This document shows positions 18,908 to 26,384 of a DNA stretch of 64,000 nt, piece after piece. The position numbers and the translations under genes were made by a program. Positions within the stretch are counted from its first letter, which is position 1. Each line of letters begins with the position of its first letter. Location of the stretch: positions 62,001 through 126,000 of the forward strand of contig SVDU01000005.1 in NCBI GenBank assembly GCA_015057705.1, in the 5' to 3' direction. The notes below the pieces were generated by a model, which was given only the letters and a program-made list of their open reading frames with translations, searched no databases and was not told the origin of the DNA. The stretch comes from Paenibacillaceae bacterium (GTDB taxonomy: Bacteria; Bacillota; Clostridia; Lachnospirales; Lachnospiraceae).

Positions 18908-18934
18908 AGTATTATAATACTATAATGCATTATA
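18908..18934. promoter_or_regulatory. Two adjacent palindromes in the AraC-GH4 gap
   Basis: AGTATTATAATACT (18908-18921) and TATAATGCATTATA (18921-18934) are both perfect 14-base palindromes sharing one base. They contain several TATAAT strings, so operator and -10 boxes overlap. The position between divergent regulator and enzyme genes fits control by the AraC protein, although AraC sites are more often direct repeats. Confidence 0.45.
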
Positions 18935-18995
18935 ATATGCAATAGAGAGTGATACGAACCTATTTAATATTTCTTAGTTTCAGGAGGAAACCTTT

Positions 18996-20393
18996 ATGAA
19001 ATACGAAAACAACAAAGTAAGTGATATTAAAATTGCTTACATCGGCGGCGGTTCCAGAGGCTGGGCATGGACTTTTATGACCGACCTTTCCATGGATAAT
19101 TCCATGAGCGGAACAATCCGGCTTTATGACATTGATCCTGCTGCTTCAAAAAACAATGAAATTATTGGCAGCCAGTTAAGCGCCCGCAAGGATACCATCG
19201 GAAAATGGGATTATGTCCAGTCTGATTCTTTAAAAGACGCACTGACAGGCTGTGATTTTGCTGTCATCTCCATTCTCCCGGGAACCTTTGACGAGATGGA
19301 CTCTGATGTCCATCTTCCAGAAAGACTTGGCATCTATCAGTCAGTGGGTGATACAGCCGGCCCTGGCGGAATGATCCGTGCTCTGCGCACAATCCCAATG
19401 TTTGTAACCATAGCAGAAGCAATCAGAGAGTTCTCTCCTGATGCCTGGATTATTAACTATACAAACCCCATGTCTCTGTGCGTAAAGACCCTTTATCATG
19501 TATTTCCACAAATTAAGGCATTTGGCTGCTGTCACGAAGTATTTGGGACCCAGAAGGTGTTAAAGGGAATCTGTGAGGAAACCCTGGGACTTAAATCCAT
19601 TGACCGCAGGGACATTCATGTCAATGTTCTTGGTATTAACCATTTTACCTGGTTTGATGAGGCCTCTTATAAAGGAATTGACTTATTTCCTGTTTACCGG
19701 GATTATATCAATGCACATTATGAAGAGGGCTATGAAGAGCCGGATAAAAACTGGGCAAACAGCACATTTGAATGCGCTCACCGGGTGAAGTTTGACCTGT
19801 TCCGCCGCTATGGTCTGATTGCTGCTGCAGGAGACCGTCATCTTGCAGAATTTATGCCTGGAACCGATTATCTGAAAGATCCGGAAACGGTTAAATCCTG
19901 GAAATTTGGTCTCACCACCGTTGACTGGAGAAAGAATGACTTAAAAGAACGTCTGGAAAAGAGCCGTCGTCTGGCTAACGGAGAACAGGAGATTGAGTTA
20001 AAACCGTCAGGAGAAGAAGGAATTCTTTTAATTAAATCATTATGCGGTCTTGACCGGACCATCAGCAATGTAAATATACCAAACTCCTTCTTACAGATTG
20101 CAAATCTGCCTAAAGATGCAGTTGTGGAGACAAATGCGGTATTTGGCCGGGACAGCATTAAACCCGTAATCGCGGGTTCCATACCTGAGGAAGTGCTGGA
20201 ACTGATAAAACCCCACGTTGCAAATCACGAGCGCATTTTAAAAGCAGCCCTTACTTGCGACCGCACACTGGTTTATGAAGCTTTCTTAAGCGATCCTCTG
20301 GTAAAAGGCAGAGCAGGCGACGAAGAAGTGAAAAAGCTGGCAGACGATATGATCACCAACACTCTGGCATATTTACCAGAAGGCTGGAGATAA
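18996..20393 (+). CDS. lplD: GH4 alpha-galacturonidase, LplD-like
   Basis: 465 residues, a GH4 glycosidase using NAD and a divalent metal. The Rossmann loop is YIGGGSRGW (residues 15-23). Metal and catalytic residues are seen as GCCHE (C179, H180) and GINHFTW (N215, H216). Bacillus LplD of this type cleaves alpha-galacturonic acid, and the overall sequence fits that subgroup better than the alpha-glucosidase or 6-phospho types, though an alpha-glucuronidase activity cannot be excluded. Cytoplasmic. AGGAGG precedes the ATG. It is transcribed alone and ends at a strong terminator. Confidence 0.82.
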   Translation: MKYENNKVSDIKIAYIGGGSRGWAWTFMTDLSMDNSMSGTIRLYDIDPAASKNNEIIGSQLSARKDTIGKWDYVQSDSLKDALTGCDFAVISILPGTFDEMDSDVHLPERLGIYQSVGDTAGPGGMIRALRTIPMFVTIAEAIREFSPDAWIINYTNPMSLCVKTLYHVFPQIKAFGCCHEVFGTQKVLKGICEETLGLKSIDRRDIHVNVLGINHFTWFDEASYKGIDLFPVYRDYINAHYEEGYEEPDKNWANSTFECAHRVKFDLFRRYGLIAAAGDRHLAEFMPGTDYLKDPETVKSWKFGLTTVDWRKNDLKERLEKSRRLANGEQEIELKPSGEEGILLIKSLCGLDRTISNVNIPNSFLQIANLPKDAVVETNAVFGRDSIKPVIAGSIPEEVLELIKPHVANHERILKAALTCDRTLVYEAFLSDPLVKGRAGDEEVKKLADDMITNTLAYLPEGWR

Positions 20394-20404
20394 CCAAACA
20401 AGAG

Positions 20405-20455
20405 AAAACCCTGACAGAGCTGGTCAAAAATCAATCCTCTCTGTCAGGGTTTTTT
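20405..20455. terminator. Terminator between convergent GH4 and phosphodiesterase genes
   Basis: The 14-base arm AAACCCTGACAGAG and its exact complement surround a loop of about 19 bases; six T follow on the plus strand and TTTT on the minus strand. It serves both converging genes. Confidence 0.88.
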
Positions 20456-20458
20456 CAT

Positions 20459-20953
20459 TTATTCTTTTTCCAGGAAATTCAGCGTAAAATGAGCTTCTCC
20501 CTGCTCATCCAGTTCCATAATCATATAAGAGGGTCTTCTGCCTTCCTGGCGTGGATAGGACATACTTCCGGGGTTTAAAATTATGATCCCGTTATGTACC
20601 TCATAAAACGGTCTGTGGGTATGCCCGAACATGGCGATCTGAATATTACGCTCCATGGCTTCCGCTTCCAGCCGCTCCACTCCAAGAGATACATTATAAT
20701 AATGTCCATGAGTCAGAAGTATCCGGTAACTGCCCAGTTTGATTTCTTCCTCCCGTTCCAGATCAGAGAAAAAATCATTGTTTCCAAGAACCATATGCAG
20801 TTCACAGCCCTCATCCAGCCAGCTCTCAATCTTCTTTTCACTACCTTCGGAATCTCCCAGATGAATCAGCATGTCAAAGGGTTTATTCTCTTGGATCACC
20901 CGAAAAAGATTCTCATCCCTGCGGTGAGTATCACTGACAATCAGTACTTTCAT
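20459..20953 (-). CDS. YfcE/MJ0936-family metallophosphoesterase
   Basis: 164 residues. Metal-binding motifs run in order: SDTHR (residues 7-11), HLGD near 33, LGNND near 58, THGH near 82 and GHTHRP near 113, the set of the MJ0936 phosphodiesterase family. Cytoplasmic; physiological substrate unknown. The start lies inside the end of rdgB (23-base overlap) with GGAG upstream, so it is translated from the same message. A related phosphodiesterase stands at the head of this operon (24062-24610). Confidence 0.88.
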   Translation of the reverse strand: MKVLIVSDTHRRDENLFRVIQENKPFDMLIHLGDSEGSEKKIESWLDEGCELHMVLGNNDFFSDLEREEEIKLGSYRILLTHGHYYNVSLGVERLEAEAMERNIQIAMFGHTHRPFYEVHNGIIILNPGSMSYPRQEGRRPSYMIMELDEQGEAHFTLNFLEKE

Positions 20954-21563
20954 GACGCTCCTCTCCCAACTGCTCTTTCAGCTTATCTTTCATGGCTTCC
21001 AGCGCCTTTCCCCTGTGACTGATCCTGTTTTTCTGTTCCATGGTAAGCTCTGCTGCAGTCATATGAAATTCCGGTATATAAAGAATGGGATCATAACCAA
21101 ATCCTTCCCCGCCAGCCGGCTTGTCCGCAACCAGACCTTCCATGACTGCCTCCGTATGAAGGACCCTGCCATCAGGAAGAACTGCAGCAATGTTGCAGAC
21201 AAAGCGTGCACTTCTTTCCTCTCCTGCAAAAAGAGCCGCGCGGTTTAATATGGTCTGATTTTTAATCTCGTAGGAAGTTTCCTCCCCCATATAACGGGCA
21301 GAATAAATTCCAGGCTCTCCGCCCAGGCAGTCTACTACCAGTCCGGAATCATCAGCAAGAACGATTCCTCCAGACTTTTTCCACACTGCCATGGCTTTTA
21401 TTTCAGCGTTTTCCCCAAATGTGGTTCCGTTTTCCTCAATATCAAGGCAAATGCCAGCCTCTTTCATGGAACATACTTCCATTTCAAGATCCTTTAATAT
21501 TACACGGATTTCCCGCATTTTTCCTTCATTACCAGTTGCAAAAATTATTCTGTTCTCCCTCAT
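20931..21563 (-). CDS. rdgB: RdgB/HAM1 non-canonical purine NTP pyrophosphatase
   Basis: 210 residues. Shows the Ham1 signature: FATGNEGKMREI near the N-terminus, ADDSGLVVDCLGGEPGIYSARY near residues 70-92 and GFGYDPILYIPE near 155. It removes inosine and xanthosine triphosphates from the nucleotide pool. GGAG is seven bases before the ATG. The gene follows the papain-like protease and overlaps the phosphodiesterase at its 3' end. Confidence 0.93.
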   Translation of the reverse strand: MRENRIIFATGNEGKMREIRVILKDLEMEVCSMKEAGICLDIEENGTTFGENAEIKAMAVWKKSGGIVLADDSGLVVDCLGGEPGIYSARYMGEETSYEIKNQTILNRAALFAGEERSARFVCNIAAVLPDGRVLHTEAVMEGLVADKPAGGEGFGYDPILYIPEFHMTAAELTMEQKNRISHRGKALEAMKDKLKEQLGEERHESTDCQ

Positions 21564-21587
21564 CTGTTCTCTCCTTCAAACCTTTTT

Positions 21588-22907
21588 CTATTGGGCAGCT
21601 GTATATGCCTTCAGACACAAATTGCAGTTCTGCTTTTCTTCCACCCGCTCCCACACTTTGCCGTCAGCACTGATATAACCCTCCCCGTCAGATAAATCTA
21701 CAAAGGTTCTTCCGTCCCCTGCATCATATTCAATGGTTGCAGGGTGAACTGTATCGGGAGTGGTAATTTTTACAATCACTGCAAACCGCTCTCCCTTTTT
21801 TAATTTCAGTTCCTTTTTTATTTTTTTATCAAATGATACGGTATAATAACCGGCATTTATAAACGCCCCGTCTGTCAGGAAAATCTTTCGGTCGAAATCA
21901 TTACCTTCAGTAATATCAGATTCTTTTCCCGTCTGACATACTGCGTAAATCTCATAAGAGGTACCAGGAGCTGTTGCGTAAAACCCTACAGCCTTTAAAT
22001 ACTGGGATTCTTCTGCTTCATAGACATTGGAAAACCATGCGGTATCATTCCCATATCCCAGCTGGCCAACCCATCCCCGTAAATCCGACTGATAAATCCT
22101 GTCATATCTGCCCGGATCTTCTACTTCAGAGTATACAATGTTATTCATACCAATATTGGAATCATAATAGGATACATAAAAAAAGCCCTGGTCACCGAAT
22201 CCATCTCCCCAACTGTTCATACAGATAAATGCACCATCACCATTTACCGGGACATTAAAATTATCTTTGGAAAATCCATCATCCCAACCGATAATTACGG
22301 AATCGTGATTGGGCTGCTCCGAGCCTATGTAGCAATAAGCGGACGCAGACTCATTATAACTGGCTGACTTACTCCTGTCCCCGTTCATGGCGGTATAGAG
22401 GGAGCTCTGGACTCCTCCGTAACGAAGAACCGCCCGCTTTATTTTCTCGTAATCTTTCCCCGGTATCATCTGGATTTCCTGAACATGCTTTACTGCTTTG
22501 AGGCCTTTGGGAGACGTTCCATCTCCATAAGGATCCTCTGACTCCAGTACCGGTCCCTGCCAGGAAAGGAGGTATGCCATGGACATGGTATATTCTCCTC
22601 CCTCTTCCTGAGGAATACAAAATCCATTATTTAAGGACATATGATCCTCGGAGAAATCAAGGGATTCTTCCGGTAATAGTCTGGCCTCCAATGCCTGTAA
22701 CGATGCAAACGCCCAGCAGGTGCCAAGGGATCCCTGATTTTTCACTGCCGGAGCACGGCCGTTTTTCCTTCCGTCATAGACAGCCGGGAGCTGCCCTGTA
22801 TCTGGATTATCTTTTTGTAATGGTACAAAATAGTCCGCCGCCAGGACGGCTGCTGTGCTTAACACAGCAAGAAAAAGGGCAAACCGGATTTTATTTTTCA
22901 AACTCAT
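21588..22907 (-). CDS. Exported papain-like (C1A) cysteine protease
   Basis: Up to 439 residues. An N-terminal hydrophobic helix (residues 7-24) acts as signal or anchor. The C1A triad is visible: oxyanion Q58 and nucleophile C64 in NQGSLGTCWAF, H201 in PNHDSVIIGW and N231 in CMNSWG. After about residue 265 comes a C-terminal beta-rich region resembling the lectin-like domain found in clostridial members. The ATG at 22907 directly abuts AGGAG, so a TTG two codons later (22901) is the likelier start. It overlaps the methyltransferase gene by up to 17 bases. Target is unknown; an odd companion for housekeeping genes. Confidence 0.87.
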   Translation of the reverse strand: MSLKNKIRFALFLAVLSTAAVLAADYFVPLQKDNPDTGQLPAVYDGRKNGRAPAVKNQGSLGTCWAFASLQALEARLLPEESLDFSEDHMSLNNGFCIPQEEGGEYTMSMAYLLSWQGPVLESEDPYGDGTSPKGLKAVKHVQEIQMIPGKDYEKIKRAVLRYGGVQSSLYTAMNGDRSKSASYNESASAYCYIGSEQPNHDSVIIGWDDGFSKDNFNVPVNGDGAFICMNSWGDGFGDQGFFYVSYYDSNIGMNNIVYSEVEDPGRYDRIYQSDLRGWVGQLGYGNDTAWFSNVYEAEESQYLKAVGFYATAPGTSYEIYAVCQTGKESDITEGNDFDRKIFLTDGAFINAGYYTVSFDKKIKKELKLKKGERFAVIVKITTPDTVHPATIEYDAGDGRTFVDLSDGEGYISADGKVWERVEEKQNCNLCLKAYTAAQ

Positions 22908-24060
22908 CTCCTGCTTTTCTTTTCGGTGGCCTTGGCCCCATAAACTGATAGAAATAGGTCTTCATCATTCCATTATAAATCTTACGGTTCTTATCTGCCT
23001 TTCTTCCGATATATCGTTCCGCATCCTCATATGAAGTGATCATGTACAATGACCATGCATCAAGAGCAGCATATCGCTCTCCGATCTGGCGGTAAAGCTT
23101 TGGAAGATTTTCCTTTTCCTCAAGACGCTCTCCATACGGTGGATTGGTAATAATAAAACCATATTTTTTCGGGTGGCTTAACGCATCCACGGAACGCTGT
23201 TGAAAATGGATGAGGTGATCCACACCTGCGGATTCAGCATTGGTTCTGGCTGCTTTTACAATTTCAGGATCAATATCATACCCCTGTATATCAACCTTTA
23301 CATCATGATCTACCAGATCATTGGCTTCATCCATGGTATCATACCAGCATTTTCTTGGTATAATGTTCTTCCAGTCTTCTGATATAAAGGACCGGTTCAT
23401 ACCCGGAGCTATATTAGCTGCCATCATGGCTGCTTCTATTACGAATGTACCACTTCCGCAAAACGGATCCACCAGAATCCTGTCTTTATTCCATGGTGTC
23501 AGCATGATCAGTGCTGCAGCCAGGGTCTCCGTAATGGGAGCCTTGCTGGTAAGGGTACGGTAACCTCTTTTATGGAGGGAATCTCCCGTCGTATCGATTC
23601 CTACGGTAACCTGATCTTTATACAGAAAAACACGAAGAGGATAGCTTGCACCATTCTCTTCAAACCACTCTACTTTATATGCACCCTTCATTCGCTCCAC
23701 CATGGCTTTTTTCATAATGGACTGAATATCAGATGGGCTGAACAGCTTACTCTTAATGGAAGAAGCTTTTGCCACCCAGAATTTTCCATCAGAAGGAATA
23801 TACTCTTCCCACGGTATTTTCTTAGTAGCCTGAAAAAGCTCCTCAAAGGATTCCGCATGAAAGCTTCCTACCTTTAAAAGCACTCGTTCTGCAGTTCTTA
23901 AAAATACATTGGCACGACAGATTGCTTCGTCATCACCAAGAAAAGTCACTCTTCCGTCTTCCACTAAGGTTATATCGTATCCAAGATCTGTTATTTCTTT
24001 CTTTAATACTGCTTCCATACCAAAATGGCAGGGAGCAATGAGTTCGTAAGTTTTTTTCAC
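22891..24060 (-). CDS. THUMP-domain class I RNA methyltransferase (RlmL-like)
   Basis: 389 residues from a GTG at 24060, seven bases after AGGAG. The N-terminal 160 residues contain a THUMP RNA-binding domain; the rest is a class I SAM-dependent methyltransferase with LVDPFCGSGTFVIEAA near 195-210 and the N6/N2-type catalytic motif NPPYGERL near 315. It matches the YpsC/RlmL-N family that makes m2G in 23S rRNA; the precise site is not deducible. It begins one base after the upstream phosphodiesterase stop. Confidence 0.9.
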   Translation of the reverse strand: MKKTYELIAPCHFGMEAVLKKEITDLGYDITLVEDGRVTFLGDDEAICRANVFLRTAERVLLKVGSFHAESFEELFQATKKIPWEEYIPSDGKFWVAKASSIKSKLFSPSDIQSIMKKAMVERMKGAYKVEWFEENGASYPLRVFLYKDQVTVGIDTTGDSLHKRGYRTLTSKAPITETLAAALIMLTPWNKDRILVDPFCGSGTFVIEAAMMAANIAPGMNRSFISEDWKNIIPRKCWYDTMDEANDLVDHDVKVDIQGYDIDPEIVKAARTNAESAGVDHLIHFQQRSVDALSHPKKYGFIITNPPYGERLEEKENLPKLYRQIGERYAALDAWSLYMITSYEDAERYIGRKADKNRKIYNGMMKTYFYQFMGPRPPKRKAGDEFEK

Positions 24061-24061
24061 A

Positions 24062-24610
24062 TTATTCTCCTAAGTTCATTTCTTTTACAATGTTACCATC
24101 AAAATCCATAATTCGGAATATCCGGTCTTCCAGCAGCGCATAGGTCGGAGGATTTCCTCCTTTGGGTATGGAAACAGAACCTGGATTAAGTATGGTAATG
24201 TCTCCAAAGGTTTCAGCAGTCAGAATATGGGTATGACCGTGAAGCAGAATATCTCCCTTTTGCATTGGAAGAAGATGTTCTTTGTTATAGATATGTCCAT
24301 GAGTGGCATAAATAGTCAGACCATTAATTGCAAACAACGCATAATCAGAAAGAACTGGGAATTCCAGTACCATCTGATCTACTTCCGCATCACAGTTTCC
24401 CCGGACATTATAAATCTGATCTTTATAACTGTTAAGCATGGAGATGACCTCTTTGGGTGCATATTCTTTGGGAAGATCATTTCTTGGTCCATGGTAAAGA
24501 ATATCCCCAAGGAGGATCAGTCTCTCAGCTCCTGATTTTTTATATACATCTAACAGCTCCCTGCAATAATAAGCAGAGCCGTGAATGTCGGAAGCAATCA
24601 TATATTTCAT
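24062..24610 (-). CDS. YfcE-type phosphodiesterase
   Basis: 182 residues with the metallophosphoesterase motifs SDIHGS (residues 7-12), LLGDILYHGPRND (34-46), RGNCD near 71, THGHIYN near 108 and LHGHTHI near 125. The NDLPKEYAP insertion is typical of E. coli YfcE. Cytoplasmic; natural substrate uncertain. It heads the operon with the RNA methyltransferase, protease, rdgB and a second, distant paralogue. Confidence 0.9.
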   Translation of the reverse strand: MKYMIASDIHGSAYYCRELLDVYKKSGAERLILLGDILYHGPRNDLPKEYAPKEVISMLNSYKDQIYNVRGNCDAEVDQMVLEFPVLSDYALFAINGLTIYATHGHIYNKEHLLPMQKGDILLHGHTHILTAETFGDITILNPGSVSIPKGGNPPTYALLEDRIFRIMDFDGNIVKEMNLGE

Positions 24611-24679
24611 AGGTATTTTCTCCTTTACTGTTTATCAGGTATATTTTAAGACCTGGAAGGTATATCTGTCAATGAATAC

Positions 24680-24988
24680 CTATCCACGTACCATATATTT
24701 TCCCCTGTAATAGGAGATTCCATTAGCCAGATTGATGACATCATAACCCATTGCCCCCAAATGTCTGCAAACATTCATGCTTTGTCCGCCCCTGGCACAA
24801 TAAAAGATAAGTGTTTTATCTCTGGGCAGCTGGTTTTTCCAATAATCATACTCCTCATAAGGAAGATTTACGGCGCCCTTTAAATGTCCTTTCTGATAAG
24901 AAAATGAACTCCGAAGATCTATAATCATAATATTTCCATTATATTCTATATATTGATCGACTTCCCATACCGGTATTGTCGTGAACAT
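24680..24988 (-). CDS. Single-domain rhodanese-like protein
   Basis: 102 residues from the ATG at 24988 (AGGTGAT upstream); a longer frame to 25087 reads through the terminator and is not credible. The rhodanese fold is seen as IIDLRSSFSYQKGHLKGAVNLP, with active-site C64 in the loop CARGGQS. It probably carries sulfane sulfur in the cytoplasm; partner unknown. It lies alone, 70 bp before the phosphodiesterase operon. Confidence 0.85.
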   Translation of the reverse strand: MFTTIPVWEVDQYIEYNGNIMIIDLRSSFSYQKGHLKGAVNLPYEEYDYWKNQLPRDKTLIFYCARGGQSMNVCRHLGAMGYDVINLANGISYYRGKYMVRG

Positions 24989-25044
24989 ACTATCACCTGT
25001 CCTTTCTAGTAATAATATATTCCGAATTTCCCAGGATGCGAAAA

Positions 25045-25096
25045 GACAAAAAAAACGCGGGAAAGAACCCCGATGTCTCTTTCCCACGCCTTTTTT
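25045..25096. terminator. Terminator after the repeat-protein gene
   Basis: GCGGGAAAGA pairs with TCTTTCCCACGC with one bulge; A-tracts and T-tracts on both sides make it functional in either direction. It separates the repeat protein from the rhodanese gene. Confidence 0.75.
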
Positions 25097-25110
25097 AATT
25101 TTTTCTGTTA

Positions 25111-25446
25111 TTAGAATTTGTTCTGGCTGTTGTTCTGGCTGTTGTTCTGGCTGTTGTTCTGGCTGTTGTTCTGGCTGTTGTTCTGGCTGTTGTTACGGCT
25201 AGAATCACGGCTGGAATCACGGCTAGAATCACGGCTGGAATCACGGCTGGAATCACGGCTGCAGTCACGGCTGGAATTACGGCTATAATCCTGCATTTTG
25301 TCCTGCATCTTGTCCTGCATCTTGTCCTGCATCTTGTCCTGCATCTTGTCCTGTGACTTGTTCTTATTGTTGTTCTGGCTTGATGTGTAATTCTTTGAAG
25401 AATTATTCATATCGTTGTAGCTGTCATTATAATTATTCTTAGACAT
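25111..25446 (-). CDS. Low-complexity tetrapeptide-repeat protein, unknown function
   Basis: 111 residues from the ATG at 25446 (seven bases after GGAGG; the ATG at 25452 is one base away). I do not recognise it. A Asn/Ser/Tyr-rich head of about 33 residues is followed by three blocks of four-residue repeats: KMQD five times (34-53), SSRD or CSRD about seven times (58-85) and NNSQ six times (85-108), ending NKF. The blocks are charged-balanced, then polar and uncharged. No membrane segment or signal. A sporulation-like promoter lies upstream, so a spore-associated structural protein is a reasonable guess. Confidence 0.7.
   Translation of the reverse strand: MSKNNYNDSYNDMNNSSKNYTSSQNNNKNKSQDKMQDKMQDKMQDKMQDKMQDYSRNSSRDCSRDSSRDSSRDSSRDSSRDSSRNNSQNNSQNNSQNNSQNNSQNNSQNKF
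25123..25347. repeat. Three successive arrays of 12-bp tandem repeats
   Basis: Within the repeat-protein gene the DNA is built of 12-base units: plus-strand units TTCTGGCTGTTG, ATCACGGCTGGA (with variants) and CTTGTCCTGCAT. Copies within a block are nearly identical at the base level, which implies recent expansion by slippage or recombination. Each unit is four codons, so copy-number changes keep the frame. Confidence 0.92.
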
Positions 25447-25483
25447 TTTCATACCTCCTGTGGGCGTTTTTTGTTACATGGTG

Positions 25484-25512
25484 TAGTATGGCGAATATCC
25501 GGCAGAATATAC
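25484..25512 (-). promoter_or_regulatory. Sporulation sigma-like promoter of the repeat-protein gene
   Basis: On the minus strand GTATA (25508-25512) and CATACTA (25484-25490) are separated by 17 bases, some 38-44 bases before the ATG. This fits the SigG-type consensus and also approaches SigE. No SigA promoter of similar quality is placed as well. Inference by consensus only. Confidence 0.45.
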
Positions 25513-25601
25513 TCGATTTTTTGTATTGGATAAATCTGAAATTTTTAGAATTGTTTTTAAAATAACTTTGCATTTTTACATAGCCTATATTATAATTTAC
25601 T

Positions 25602-25620
25602 TGAGGAATATTATTCCTCA
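25602..25620. repeat. Palindrome TGAGGAATA-T-TATTCCTCA
   Basis: Perfect 9-base arms around a single T, about 155 bases upstream of the repeat-protein start. No T-run follows. Could be an operator or the scar of an insertion; no basis to choose. Confidence 0.35.
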
Positions 25621-25729
25621 TCCTTATTAATTATTTATACTCCCCTCAGAAGCAGCCGAATAGCTCCCCTATTACGGCTGTTTCTCTTTGATATGAAACC
25701 TATGCATTTACTTGCTTGATTCTTTATTT

Positions 25730-26098
25730 CACGATGATCGAGGATTCCAATATACTACCAGGACATTTCATACAAAACTTGAAAGTGCAGAAATGACCCA
25801 GAGTTTGTCAAGGGTAGCCTGATGCATTGATAATGGACCTATGGAAAGATTTTGGGGAATCATAAAAAGAGAACGTTATTATTGCAAAAGATTTACCAAT
25901 AGAGAGGCTATTGTTCAAATGATAGAGTATTACATTAGGTATTATAACAATAAAAGATTACAGCGAAATTTAGGTATGCTGACTCCGATGGAGATGCACT
26001 AAATGTATTTAAAAGCAGCATAAAAACTGCCAGCAGGCGACCTGCTGGCGGAAAAGATTTATATTTTTTTAATTGTCTACTTGACGGGAAGCAGTTCA
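25730..26098 (+). pseudogene. Decayed IS3-family transposase (OrfB C-terminal remnant)
   Basis: The frame 25730-26002 translates to the C-terminal part of an IS3-family integrase: DDRGFQYTTRTFHTKLES, then CIDNGPMERFWGIIKRERYY and YYNNKRLQRNLGMLTPMEM. An in-frame TGA at 25820-25822 falls where the family has a Gly or Arg before CIDNGP. The N-terminal half and left end are missing. After the stop, sequence ending in GGGAAGCAGTTCA at 26098 looks like an IS3 right terminus. It is inactive and 5'-truncated. Confidence 0.82.
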
Positions 26099-26311
26099 AA
26101 GCTCACAGGGTTTTTTCTATGTATTAGTTCTTTGTTATAGTATAAACAAAGGTCAGTAATGCAAGAATGAATATTCCGAATTGCATGTCACTATGGTAAC
26201 ATATCCCATTTCAATGTGCAATTACTTCTCTGGTAGCAGATCAATCTTTCTCAGTTCTTTTCGTTCATTAATAAAAAAATCTCCACACTATCGCAGCCAC
26301 CGCCGGGCAAA

Positions 26312-26346
26312 CACAAAAGACCTCCGGCAATCCCATGCCGAAGGTC
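26312..26346 (-). terminator. Terminator of the first NlpC/P60 gene
   Basis: Arms GACCTCCGGCA and TGCCGAAGGTC pair with a single mismatch; on the minus strand a T-rich stretch (TTTTGTGTTT) follows. It lies 40 bp after the stop at 26385. Confidence 0.75.
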
Positions 26347-26384
26347 CTATATCCCTTTCCAAAATCCGGTAATCCGCTATTCCA

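Larger units (their letters stand above)
25447..26384. other. Gene-poor stretch between repeat protein and NlpC gene
   Basis: This 938-bp stretch holds no intact gene. It contains the sporulation-like promoter (25484-25512), a 9-base-arm palindrome (25602-25620), a weak hairpin with arms near 25653 and 25680, a decayed IS3 transposase with its right end (25730-26098) and the NlpC terminator (26312-26346). The remainder, about 26100-26310, shows nothing I can name. Confidence 0.7.

Noticed and set aside
24981-25202. Plus-strand frame with a CCSG-type repeat tail over the repeat-protein gene.
   Set aside because: It is the antisense of the tandem repeats and crosses a terminator; no ribosome site. 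The minus-strand gene has a start, a promoter and a terminator.
25123-25347. Short regular repeats that could be taken for a CRISPR array.
   Set aside because: Units are 12 bases with no spacers and lie in a coding frame; no cas genes nearby.
25653-25690. Hairpin AGCCGAATAG/CTATTACGGCT followed by a T-rich stretch.
   Set aside because: Only about ten pairs with a bulge, and no gene ends there; kept as part of the gene-poor stretch rather than called a terminator.
26028-26055. Strong small hairpin GCCAGCAGG/CCTGCTGGC after the transposase remnant.
   Set aside because: No T-run and inside the IS remnant; likely a leftover part of the element, not an active terminator.
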